A stretch of DNA of 64,000 nt, from the NCBI RefSeq assembly GCF_001189295.1, contig NZ_CP012159.1:1116001-1180000 (forward strand), in the 5' to 3' direction. The position numbers were made by a program, and so were the translations under genes. Under the pieces are notes generated by a model, which was not told the origin of the DNA, searched no databases, and worked only from the letters and a program-made list of their open reading frames with translations. The DNA is from Chondromyces crocatus. GTDB taxonomy: Bacteria; Myxococcota_A; Polyangia; Polyangiales; Polyangiaceae. The stretch's first letter is position 1. The number at the start of each line of letters is the position of its first letter. This document shows positions 55,622 to 63,914 of this stretch, piece by piece.

Positions 55622-57769
55622 ATGAACGCGAAGCTGCTCGGCCCCATCGGGATCTTCATCGTCATCGCCTTCGCACTCAGTTTGGTGGCGAAGCCGGCGG
55701 CCGATTATGCGAGTCAACTCTTCATCCTCCTGGGTGGGCTGGGAGTGGTGGGCATGGCCTATGTGGCCAGGATGGGAGGGGGGGCGCCCACAGGTGGTCT
55801 ACGTGACGCACTCCGCGCTGCCGCCAAAGGGAAGCGGCTGCAGCTGCCCGAGGGAACTCCGCCGGAGCTGGTGGAGACCTACGAGCAGATCGGTGAGCTC
55901 GCGGAGAAGGGGGCCGAACTCGTCGCAGAGCGCAGCGAACTGGCCAAGGAGCGGGACGCGGCGGGCAAGGAGCGGGACGCCATCGCTCGGGAGCGAGACA
56001 AGCTTGCGGTGGAGCGGGACGCGCTCGTTCGGGAGCGAGACAACGCATCCCGCGAGCGGGACACGCTCGAGCGCGATCGGGATCGGGTGGTCACGGACAG
56101 GGACGGTGCGCTGCGGGACCGTGACGGGCTGAGCAGAGAGCGGGACTCACTGGAGCGCGATCGTGACCGCCTCTCGGCGGAGCGCGAGAACCTTCTGCGC
56201 GAACGAGACCGGCTCGCCGCCGAGCGAGAGCGGACCGTATCGGAGCGGGATGCGCTGCTCCGCGAGCGAGATACGCTCAGCCTGCGCGTTGCAGAGTTCG
56301 CCGATCGTGGGCCCGACGTCGATGTGGAGGGCCTGATCGAGGCGGTGATGCGGGTGACCGAGGGTGAGCGTGTACGTACTCCATCCGGCGTACCGGCCGA
56401 GGTGGCCAGGGTTTACGCGGAACTCAACGGCGTGGCCGATCGGATCGGCGCTGCCGAGCAGCGTGAGCGTCAGCGACGTGCCGAGCTCGCTCAGGCGACG
56501 GCCATGCTCGACGATGTCGTCCCCCGCCTCAGCGATGGCGTGAGCGCGATGATGCACGCGAGCGAACAGGCCACGATGTCCATCCGCGAGATCACGACGG
56601 CGCTCGCGAACATCGCCCAGTCGGTCGAGTCGCTGGCTTCGAGTGCCGAGGAGTCGAGTTCGAGCATCCTCGAGATGACCGCGACCAATGAGGAGGTCGC
56701 CGAGAATGTGAGCGAACTCAGCTCGAGCGTTCGCGAGACAGTCTCCTCCATCGAGGAGATGGCCTACTCCATTCGCGAGGTGGCGAAGAACGTGGACGCG
56801 CTTGCGCTCACGGCCGAGGAGACCAGCTCGTCGATGAACCAGATGGATGTGTCCATCGATCAGGTGCGCTCCAATGCGGACGAGACCGCGCGCCTCTCCG
56901 AGGAAGTCGCGACGGACGCCGAGAAGGGGGCCGAGGCTATCCTGAAGACCATCGGCGAAATCTACCGCATCAAGGAGTCGGCTCAGGAGGCCGTCGCCGT
57001 CATCTCCAACCTCGGCTTCCGTATCGAAGCCATCGGCCAGATCCTTGCCGTGATCGATGATGTTGCCGAGCAGACCAACCTGCTCGCGCTCAACGCCGCC
57101 ATCATCGCCGCGCAGGCCGGCGAACACGGCAAGGGGTTCGCGGTCGTTGCCGACGAGATCAAGGACCTCGCGGAGCGCGCCGGGGTCAGCCTCAAAGAGA
57201 TTGCCGAGCTGATCAAGACCATCCAGGCCGAGTCGAAGAACGCGATCGCTTCCGTCGAACGTGGTGCTCACATCGTCGATCGTGGCGTGGAGGTCTCCAA
57301 CGAGGCCGAGCGCGCGCTCAAGAAGATCCTCGAAAGTTCGCAAAAATCGACGAACATGGTGCGCGCCATTGCGCGCGCGACCGTCGAGCAGGCCAAAGGC
57401 TCGAAGCAGGTCACCGACGCCATCGGACGCATCGCCGAGACGGTACAGCAGATCGCGGCGGCAACGGCCGAGCAGGCCCGTGGCTCGGAGCTCATCATGA
57501 AGAGCGCCGAGAAGATGCGTACGATCACTCAGCATGTGGAGCGTTCCAGTCAGGAGCAGGCGCGTGGCGGCCGCCAGATCACGAGCGCGATCGAGCAGAT
57601 CTCCAACATGGTGCACAATCTCAATGCAACGCACCGAAACCAGGCACGGGGGGGAGAGCAGCTCGTCGACGTGGGACGACGCATCGAAGAGGCGGCGCGT
57701 CAGCAAGAGCAGGCGGTGCGGCAGCTCGTCGCTTCGGTCGAGCGCCTGAGGCGCGCGTCGATCGGCTAG
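55622..57769 (+). CDS. Methyl-accepting chemotaxis-like protein without a sensor domain
   Basis: This 715-residue protein starts with two membrane helices (about 4-22 and 29-50) with almost no periplasmic loop. A highly charged coiled coil (about 85-240) is built from repeats such as RERDKLAVERDALVRERD. A full MCP signalling domain follows, with the hairpin tip EQTNLLALNAAIIAAQAGE (usual NAAIEAARAGE) and HGKGFAVVADEIKDLAERAG. Without a ligand domain, input may come from the membrane or coiled coil, or from a partner. It is 16 bp upstream of an FHA gene. An in-frame GTG at 55511 could add 37 residues. Confidence 0.9.
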   Translation: MNAKLLGPIGIFIVIAFALSLVAKPAADYASQLFILLGGLGVVGMAYVARMGGGAPTGGLRDALRAAAKGKRLQLPEGTPPELVETYEQIGELAEKGAELVAERSELAKERDAAGKERDAIARERDKLAVERDALVRERDNASRERDTLERDRDRVVTDRDGALRDRDGLSRERDSLERDRDRLSAERENLLRERDRLAAERERTVSERDALLRERDTLSLRVAEFADRGPDVDVEGLIEAVMRVTEGERVRTPSGVPAEVARVYAELNGVADRIGAAEQRERQRRAELAQATAMLDDVVPRLSDGVSAMMHASEQATMSIREITTALANIAQSVESLASSAEESSSSILEMTATNEEVAENVSELSSSVRETVSSIEEMAYSIREVAKNVDALALTAEETSSSMNQMDVSIDQVRSNADETARLSEEVATDAEKGAEAILKTIGEIYRIKESAQEAVAVISNLGFRIEAIGQILAVIDDVAEQTNLLALNAAIIAAQAGEHGKGFAVVADEIKDLAERAGVSLKEIAELIKTIQAESKNAIASVERGAHIVDRGVEVSNEAERALKKILESSQKSTNMVRAIARATVEQAKGSKQVTDAIGRIAETVQQIAAATAEQARGSELIMKSAEKMRTITQHVERSSQEQARGGRQITSAIEQISNMVHNLNATHRNQARGGEQLVDVGRRIEEAARQQEQAVRQLVASVERLRRASIG

Positions 57770-57785
57770 CGGTAGCGGTCCTCAG

Positions 57786-58841
57786 ATGGCAGTAAAAATC
57801 TCGGTGGTCACCGCCGAGGTTGGCTCATCGAAGGCCACCTCGGAGAGTGCGGAGCTGTCGCTCACCCTCGACGCGCCACGCCTCGTGATCGGGCGTGGCG
57901 ATGGCTGTGAGGTGCGCCTGCCCGATCCCAGTGTGAGCGCTCGCCATGCATCGATCCGCCAGCGTGGCGCCGAGTACACGCTTGCCGACGAAGGCAGCTC
58001 GAACGGGACCTTCGTGGGTCAGCGCAAGCTCGCTCCCCACACACCGGAGCCGCTGCGCGATGGAGATCGCGTCCGGGTGGGGCGGGTGTGGCTGATCATC
58101 CGCATCGGCCCTGCGATGGTGCAGGGAACTCCAGCGGCAGCTGCGCGCGAGCTGGCGCTGGCGCTCGTGACCCGGGGGCTCCGCGCTCAAGGCGAAGATC
58201 CGACCCCCTGCGTCCAGGTGTTCGCTGGTCCCGACCAAGGAGCCTTGCTCGCGCTCGAAGAGCCGGGGCGTCCCTACGCCCTCGGACGTGCTCGGGACGT
58301 CGAACTACCACTCTCTGACCAGGCTGCAGCCCGACGACAGCTCACCGTCACCCGCAAAGGTGATCAGCTCTTCGTGCGTAACGTGGGCACTCAAGGGGCA
58401 ACCTCCCTGGATGGCGTGCCACTCCCTTCCGCAGCCGACGTCCTCTGGCGTCCGGGCCAGATCATCGCTTTCGGTGCCACGCGCCTCGCCTGTGAGCTTC
58501 CAGTGGTCCAGGCGCTCGCAGAGCTCGAGCGTTGCCCGGACGAGCCACTGCGCGAGGACGACGATGTGGCGTTTCCAGAGGCGACAAAGCCCGATCCTGG
58601 ATCACCTCCGCTTGTCGACCCTGTGCCATCGTCCGACATCCCTTTCGAGGCTTCGTCGAGCGCCTCGTCCCCTGACGCCTCGCTGACTGCGCCGCCTGCA
58701 TCGCGCGCGCCGACCCCTTCCTCCGAACCACCGGAGTCGCGTGCCGGATGGAGCCTGATGGATGCAGCCGTGTTGCTCCTCGCGCTCGGGGTTTTGGCCG
58801 CCAGCGTGGCTGGACTGAGCTGGCTTTTGAACCGCGGTTGA
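57786..58841 (+). CDS. FHA-domain protein with C-terminal membrane anchor
   Basis: This 351-residue protein has an intact FHA domain (about 25-105) with VIGRGDGCEV (Arg37), DPSVSARH (Ser51, His54) and GSSNGTFV (Ser71-Asn73). A second, weaker FHA-like part spans about 165-240 (YALGRARDVELPLSDQAAAR; VGTQGATSLDGVPL). A Pro/Ser/Glu-rich stretch leads to a C-terminal membrane helix (about 325-347). It is 16 bp from the MCP gene, so a shared operon is likely. FHA domains read phosphothreonine, so it may link kinase output to the MCP. Confidence 0.88.
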   Translation: MAVKISVVTAEVGSSKATSESAELSLTLDAPRLVIGRGDGCEVRLPDPSVSARHASIRQRGAEYTLADEGSSNGTFVGQRKLAPHTPEPLRDGDRVRVGRVWLIIRIGPAMVQGTPAAAARELALALVTRGLRAQGEDPTPCVQVFAGPDQGALLALEEPGRPYALGRARDVELPLSDQAAARRQLTVTRKGDQLFVRNVGTQGATSLDGVPLPSAADVLWRPGQIIAFGATRLACELPVVQALAELERCPDEPLREDDDVAFPEATKPDPGSPPLVDPVPSSDIPFEASSSASSPDASLTAPPASRAPTPSSEPPESRAGWSLMDAAVLLLALGVLAASVAGLSWLLNRG

Positions 58842-58958
58842 AGCGTCTGTTCCTGACTCGGTCGGGCCAGCTGCCGCAGAAGATGGCTGGGAATCGGCGT
58901 GACCGTCTTGACGCGCGTGCGCGCACGTGCGCTTGGTTGCCCGGTCCGGAGGCATGTG

Positions 58959-59423
58959 ATGCGTACGGTCCGCTTGCTCGAAGGAAGAGAGCTGGAGTGT
59001 AGCGAAGCCGAACTTCGTGCCGAGGGCATCGGGTGTGAAGCTTTCGACGTGGGCCAGATCGCCTCTATGGTGCAGAGGGTCCTCACCGCGCGCGCTTGGA
59101 TGGAAGTCGAACAGGTACGTCGCTCCGCTGCGCGTCTTCAGGATGAGGTCGAGATCGTCCGAGAAGCAGATGAGCACTGCCACCTCGAAGACGAGGTCCG
59201 GCTGTTCTCCGGCGGCGAGGCGCTCTATGACATCCGCACTCGTGGTGAACAGTGGCTCCGGGTCTTCGTTGGCCCTGGTGATCTCGTCGTGATCCCAGCG
59301 AGGCGGTATCACCGTTTCCTCGTCGGCCAGGCCTCGGAGCTTGCTTACCTGCAACCCTTCGGCAATCGACCGTCGCTCATCCAGCTCTACCGCGTTTCCG
59401 ACGATGCGACCCGCGCAGGGTGA
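58959..59423 (+). CDS. Acireductone dioxygenase-like cupin
   Basis: This 154-residue protein has an ARD-like cupin: EHCHLEDEVRLF with the HxHxxxE ligands (His73, His75, Glu79), SGGEALYDIR, WLRVFVGPGDLVVIPARRYHRF with the fourth ligand His118. ARD oxidises acireductone in methionine salvage using Fe or Ni. No mtnA/B/C genes are nearby. The ATG follows GGAGG at a 7-bp spacing. Confidence 0.85.
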   Translation: MRTVRLLEGRELECSEAELRAEGIGCEAFDVGQIASMVQRVLTARAWMEVEQVRRSAARLQDEVEIVREADEHCHLEDEVRLFSGGEALYDIRTRGEQWLRVFVGPGDLVVIPARRYHRFLVGQASELAYLQPFGNRPSLIQLYRVSDDATRAG

Positions 59424-59469
59424 CGAAAGCCCCCGCCCTCCGGGCCACAGGGCGCGTACACTGAGCGCG

Positions 59470-60639
59470 ATGTCGATCGCTCCCTCGGAGTTCCGGAGGG
59501 TCCTCGGACAGTTCGCGAGCGGGGTGACCGTCGTCTCCGCGAACCATGAGGGCACCGCGCAGGCGATGACCGTCAGCGCATTTTGCTCCGTCTCCATCGA
59601 ACCACCGCTCGTCCTTTTCTGTGCCGACAAGCGTTCGCGAACGCCCGTGCTCGTGGCAGAGAGTCGTGTCTTCGCGGTGAGCTTCCTGCGAGAGCATCAG
59701 CGGGCGCTTTCGGATCTGTTTGCAGGCAAGGGAACCGACGAAGAGCGCCAGGCGGCGCTCGTCGACGCACCACGCACCGCGTCCGGCTGTCCGATCGTGG
59801 ACGACGCTCTCGCGTGGCTCGGGTGCCGCGTCACCCAGAGTCATGATGCTGGCGATCACATGATTTTCATCGGTGAGGTGACGGACGGCGGAGCCGGCGA
59901 GCCGGGGGCACCATTGCTCTACTACCGCGGGACGTATCAAGGCCTCGAACCTGCCTGGCGGTGGCGTGATCGCCACGCCGTGCGTGACAAGGTCGTTGCG
60001 TTTCATGATCTGGTCGATTTCTTCGAACGTATGCAACATGAGGAGCCCTACCGAGGGCTTCTGGAGCAGCTGGCCTCGCTGTGTTCCCTGCGTCCCGAGA
60101 TGACCTGTCTCGATCTCGGCTGTGGTCCGGGCATGCTGACCCAGAAGCTATCTGCCCGCGTACGCGAGGCCGTCGGAGTCGACAGTTCTGCCGAGATGAT
60201 CGCGCGTGCAATCCTGCGAGGGCGGGCAGCCGGCATTTCCAATGTTCGGTATGTGGAGAGCTCACTCTCAGCCCTCCCTTTTGGCGACGCTGCGTTTGAT
60301 GTGGTGGTTGCGGCCAATGCGCTATTCCACGCACCCGAGCCGTATGAGGTGTTGCGTGAGGCCGGACGCGTCTTGCGGGTGGGTGGCTGTCTGGGTCTGC
60401 TGGAGCCCTCATCGAGCATGACCCACGAGGCTGTCGCCGCCCATCTGGAGACCAAGGACGCGCTGGTACATGCACCCCTGGGAGGGTCGTCGCTCCTTGC
60501 CTGGGCTGACGCCGTGGAGGCACGACCCCGCTACACGGAAAAACAACTCGGCGCGGACCTGACCCGGGCTGGGTTCACCCAGGTGACTCAGGTGCGTGCA
60601 CTTGGTGGGCTCGTCACGATGACCCGCGCCACCCGCTGA
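59470..60639 (+). CDS. Flavin reductase-like / SAM methyltransferase fusion
   Basis: This 389-residue protein has an HpaC-like flavin reductase domain (about 1-165: FRRVLGQFASGVTVVSANHE, MTVSAFCSVSIEPPLVLFC) fused to a class I SAM-dependent methyltransferase (about 185-389: TCLDLGCGPGMLTQKLSARV, VGVDSSAEMIARAI, GDAAFDVVVAANALFHAPEP). Each domain is complete by its motifs. The fusion is unusual and suggests a two-step process on one substrate or one-carbon tailoring. ATG 59470 is chosen; a longer in-frame reading lacks similarity. Function unknown. Confidence 0.85.
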   Translation: MSIAPSEFRRVLGQFASGVTVVSANHEGTAQAMTVSAFCSVSIEPPLVLFCADKRSRTPVLVAESRVFAVSFLREHQRALSDLFAGKGTDEERQAALVDAPRTASGCPIVDDALAWLGCRVTQSHDAGDHMIFIGEVTDGGAGEPGAPLLYYRGTYQGLEPAWRWRDRHAVRDKVVAFHDLVDFFERMQHEEPYRGLLEQLASLCSLRPEMTCLDLGCGPGMLTQKLSARVREAVGVDSSAEMIARAILRGRAAGISNVRYVESSLSALPFGDAAFDVVVAANALFHAPEPYEVLREAGRVLRVGGCLGLLEPSSSMTHEAVAAHLETKDALVHAPLGGSSLLAWADAVEARPRYTEKQLGADLTRAGFTQVTQVRALGGLVTMTRATR

Positions 60640-60644
60640 GCGCG

Positions 60645-60676
60645 CCTCTCCTGTTCGGGCGAACCCCGAAGAGAGG
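60645..60676 (+). terminator. Hairpin after the fusion gene
   Basis: CCTCTC (60645-60650) pairs with GAGAGG (60671-60676) and TTCGGG (60654-60659) with CCCGAA (60665-60670), with a three-base bulge and a CGAAC loop. It lies 5 bp after the stop. Confidence 0.6.
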
Positions 60677-60773
60677 TCACGCGTCGTGGGTCGACGCAAA
60701 GCGTCAAGCCTGAGTCGAAACTCCATCGCAGAAAATTCGCCCTCCTTGACGAGCTCTGCAAGCTTGCCCCGCG

Positions 60774-62915
60774 ATGCGCCTTGATCCCGTCGTGGCCTCC
60801 AGCGCTCTGCTCCGAACCGGCCACTCCTTCCCGTCCTCTGACTCGGCCTCGCGCCAGGTGCGTTTCGCCTCTGGCGGGGCCATCGAAGAGGCATGGTCCG
60901 ATCTGGAAGCGGGCCGCTTCCTTTGCGCAGCAGCTGCGGTGACGCTACGCGGAGGTCTCCGCGTCACGATCGATGACGCCGTGGAACTGGCCCTCGCTCT
61001 CCGGGGAGCGCTGCCTCCGCGAACGGCCGCAGACGCCCCGATAGCGCGCATCATCGAGGACCAAGTCTTCCGGACCCTGGCCCTGGGAGCCGCTGGTCTC
61101 TGCATCGCGCTACCCCCGCTCCTTCCCCTGACCCGCGAGGACGGGGCGCTGGAGCCTGCTGACAGTGCCGTGCTGTCCGCCTGGCTCTCCGCCGCCCGTG
61201 AAGCTCCTGTTACCCTCGTTTTTGGCGAGCAAGATCGCAACATCCGCGTCCTTACACCCGTGTCCCTCGCCCAGCTTGCTGCCGAGCTTGCTCCCCCTGA
61301 CTCGGGACCCTCCTCGACGTGTTCATCGTCTCCGCCTTCAACCGTGCCACCCTCGTCGGGACGTGAGTCCGTATCGCCTCGGGTCGACGACGACGTGCCC
61401 TGCATCGATTCGGAGGGAGTGCAGCCTTCGAGCTCACGCCGCTTGCTGCCCGACGCGGCGACGCTGTTTGGAGAGCCGCGCTTGTATGCTGACCCTCCCA
61501 CGCTACTGGGCGTTCTCCCTCCGGTTCCAGAGCCCGGGACGCTGCCCAGCGCGCCTCCGGTCCAGCTTCCTGCTGCGCCTCGGTTGCCGGGGGTCTCGGT
61601 GGCTGCCTCGCTGTCCGGCCCCGAGCTGGGAGCGAGCCCCCTCGATGGCGTTCGAGCAGATACTTCCCTTCGCGGTGAGGGGCCAACGCCGCGACCCACC
61701 GTCGGTGCGACCCCAGCACGTGACACCCGCCCGCGCGGGGTACTTCCCCCGCGCTCCAAGTCACGCCGCCCCGAAGCGCCCGCCTCCGAGCCGACGCTGC
61801 CTTCCGCGACGCCTCCCTTGGTGCCCGCCCCTGAAGCATCGCGCGGAGCCAGTGAAGGCCCTTCCACGCCTCCTGCGGCTCCTGTGAGGAATTCTCCTTC
61901 CATGGGGACCAAGGGATCCACGCCCAAGGGGGACTCTGTGGCTCATCGGCCGACGCAGACACCAGCCTCCTCCTCACCTGTGGCGTCCCGAGGCGGGGTG
62001 CATGGCCAGGATGCTGTGCCGCACGAGCCAGATCTTCCACCCCTTCGTCATTCGACCCCCCCACCTTCCCGCGTCCTGAGCGCGGCGGAGTGGCGCTCCA
62101 TGGCCATCGCGCTGGACGACGCGCGTGGCCCTCGTCCGGTCCGTGTCATCGAGCAGCTCTTTGCGAGTCATTATCTTCCGTTGCTCGGCGCCACCCTCTC
62201 GGGCGAAGCCGACGCAACCATCCGCTCGGTGGTCGAGACTTGGCGTGCGAGCTTCGAGCGCAGCTACCGCGAATCTTTCTCGGCGCTGCGGGTGACCGGG
62301 AAGCGACCGCCGATGGTGCTCGACGCTCCTGACCTCGCGGCGCGCATCGGGAGGCTCAACGGTGCGCGGGCCGTCAAGCTGCTCCTCGTCGATTCCATGC
62401 GTTACGATCTCGGTGAACGAGTCGCCGCCCGTCTGAAAGACACTCTCGAAGATCGCGCGGCGCTCGTCGAGCGCACCATCCTCTGGTCCGCGTTGCCCAC
62501 CACCTCTGCCACGCAGCTCGCGTTGCTGTCACGCGGCCCGGAGGCCTTGCGGGATTCCCTCGCCGTCGACCCGGAGCCCGCCATCGCGCGTGGTCGCGCC
62601 GTCTCCATGCTGAGGAGAGAGCGTGCTGGTCGTTGTGAGCTGATGAAGCTCGATCTGGTCGAGGCGCGCCTCCGGAATGCTGGTCCCCCGCTGCCGGAGC
62701 GGCTCGAGGGCATCGCGGAGGAAGTGACGGAAGTCATCGCGCGTTTCATGGACACCTTGCCGCCGCGTACGCTGGTGCTCGTCTTCGGGGATCACGGTTT
62801 CCGCATCGGTTCGCTCTCCGATGGTGTGAGCACTGGCCCCGCGAGTCAGGGAGGGGCTTCTCCAGAAGAAGTCCTCGTGTCGGCCCACGCTTGGCTCGTC
62901 GGTGGCGTGCACTGA
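60774..62915 (+). CDS. PglZ-like alkaline-phosphatase-fold protein with disordered linker
   Basis: This 713-residue protein has three parts. Residues 1-180 are Ala/Leu-rich and helical and unrecognised. Residues 180-440 are Pro/Ser-rich and probably disordered. The C-terminal part (about 440-713) resembles PglZ/alkaline-phosphatase-superfamily proteins: KLLLVDSMRYDLGERV (Asp540), ALPTTSATQLALLSRG and LVLVFGDHGFRIGS (Asp673, His674), ending with a GGASPEEVLV-type segment. PglZ proteins take part in phage defence (Pgl, BREX) and other signalling. No BREX genes are nearby. Confidence 0.75.
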   Translation: MRLDPVVASSALLRTGHSFPSSDSASRQVRFASGGAIEEAWSDLEAGRFLCAAAAVTLRGGLRVTIDDAVELALALRGALPPRTAADAPIARIIEDQVFRTLALGAAGLCIALPPLLPLTREDGALEPADSAVLSAWLSAAREAPVTLVFGEQDRNIRVLTPVSLAQLAAELAPPDSGPSSTCSSSPPSTVPPSSGRESVSPRVDDDVPCIDSEGVQPSSSRRLLPDAATLFGEPRLYADPPTLLGVLPPVPEPGTLPSAPPVQLPAAPRLPGVSVAASLSGPELGASPLDGVRADTSLRGEGPTPRPTVGATPARDTRPRGVLPPRSKSRRPEAPASEPTLPSATPPLVPAPEASRGASEGPSTPPAAPVRNSPSMGTKGSTPKGDSVAHRPTQTPASSSPVASRGGVHGQDAVPHEPDLPPLRHSTPPPSRVLSAAEWRSMAIALDDARGPRPVRVIEQLFASHYLPLLGATLSGEADATIRSVVETWRASFERSYRESFSALRVTGKRPPMVLDAPDLAARIGRLNGARAVKLLLVDSMRYDLGERVAARLKDTLEDRAALVERTILWSALPTTSATQLALLSRGPEALRDSLAVDPEPAIARGRAVSMLRRERAGRCELMKLDLVEARLRNAGPPLPERLEGIAEEVTEVIARFMDTLPPRTLVLVFGDHGFRIGSLSDGVSTGPASQGGASPEEVLVSAHAWLVGGVH

Positions 62916-63016
62916 CAAGGCATCGTACCGATGCCCGCGCATCACGCTGCTCGATCGCTCCTTCCGCGGCACACGTAATGCTTCCGATCCGAGGAGAAAC
63001 CTCTCGGGAGGGAGCC

Positions 63017-63400
63017 ATGAACATTCTCAATTCTCGGATTCACGGCTACATCGATTACGCGCTGGTGGCGTTGCTCGTGCTCGCGCCATCTCTCTTCGGA
63101 TTTGCAGGGGTTGCCGCGACCATCTGTTACATCCTCGCCGTCCTGCAGCTCGGGATGAGTCTGCTCACTGCGTATCCACTCGGTGTGGTGAAGGCGATCC
63201 CGTTTCCGGTGCATGGCGGCGTGGAACTCGTTGCTGGCGTATTTCTCCTTGCCGCTCCCTGGCTCTTCAACTTCGCCCACGTCGCCAGTGCGCAGATCTT
63301 CTTCATCGTCGCCGGTGTCGTGCTGGCCATCGTGTGGCTCGTGACGAACTACCGCACGGCCGAGGCGGAGATGACGGTTGGTCGGAGCTACTATCGCTGA
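63017..63400 (+). CDS. SPW-repeat-like four-helix membrane protein
   Basis: This 127-residue protein has four membrane helices arranged as two similar halves (HGYIDYALVALLVLAPSLFGF; HGGVELVAGVFLLAAPWLFNF), as in SPW-repeat proteins. The ATG at 63017 follows GGGAGGGAG. No function is known. The 101-bp gap upstream could hold its promoter. Confidence 0.85.
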   Translation: MNILNSRIHGYIDYALVALLVLAPSLFGFAGVAATICYILAVLQLGMSLLTAYPLGVVKAIPFPVHGGVELVAGVFLLAAPWLFNFAHVASAQIFFIVAGVVLAIVWLVTNYRTAEAEMTVGRSYYR

Positions 63401-63521
63401 GCTGGCATGGGACGCTTCCCATCTGCTCTGGGCCTCCCGCTGGTCGATGCCGCGTGGAAGGACTGCTCCCATCGGTGACACCCCCAGCGAACTCCTGAAC
63501 GGCTCGAATGCAGCCCTACCG

Positions 63522-63827
63522 TCAATCCTCTTCCCAGCGGGGTAGAGGTGGGGAGGGACGAGCCGCCAAGGCCCGCTCCAGATCGAGCACCTCTGCCCTC
63601 ATCCGTGCTGCCTCGGTCGCCAGTTCGGCGTCTCGGACGAGCCATTTCTTGCTGGCGCGGATCCCCTTTCCGAGGTGGCGTCCGGCCATGTACATCAAGC
63701 GACCGAAGAGGGAGGTCGCGTAAGGACCGACGCCTTCGGTGCGGTCCCGCTCATCGAGGCGTGCCCTCAGCTCGCGAATCCTGGCGCGCAGTGAATGGAC
63801 TTCACTCCTGTAGCGAGACATGGGCAT
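63522..63827 (-). CDS. Small coiled-coil protein
   Basis: This 101-residue protein has two coiled-coil segments (SEVHSLRARIRELRARLDER and LATEAARMRAEVLDLERAL) around a more hydrophobic middle (YATSLFGRLMYMAGRHLGKG). There is no signal peptide. No family is recognised. The start at 63827 is uncertain; ATG 63821 is equally possible. Confidence 0.6.
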   Translation of the reverse strand: MPMSRYRSEVHSLRARIRELRARLDERDRTEGVGPYATSLFGRLMYMAGRHLGKGIRASKKWLVRDAELATEAARMRAEVLDLERALAARPSPPLPRWEED

Positions 63828-63914
63828 CCACTATGGCTCCCCGGGCTGTCGCTGCACAGCGAGGGAGCTGTGGAGGAAAGGGGGCGGAGCGCTCCTGCGG
63901 GACAGCTCGGCAAC

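Noticed and set aside
60774-62915. Complete BREX or Pgl defence locus
   Set aside because: Only one PglZ-like C-terminal domain is present; no PglX/BrxX methylase, BrxC ATPase or BrxA/B gene lies in the window.
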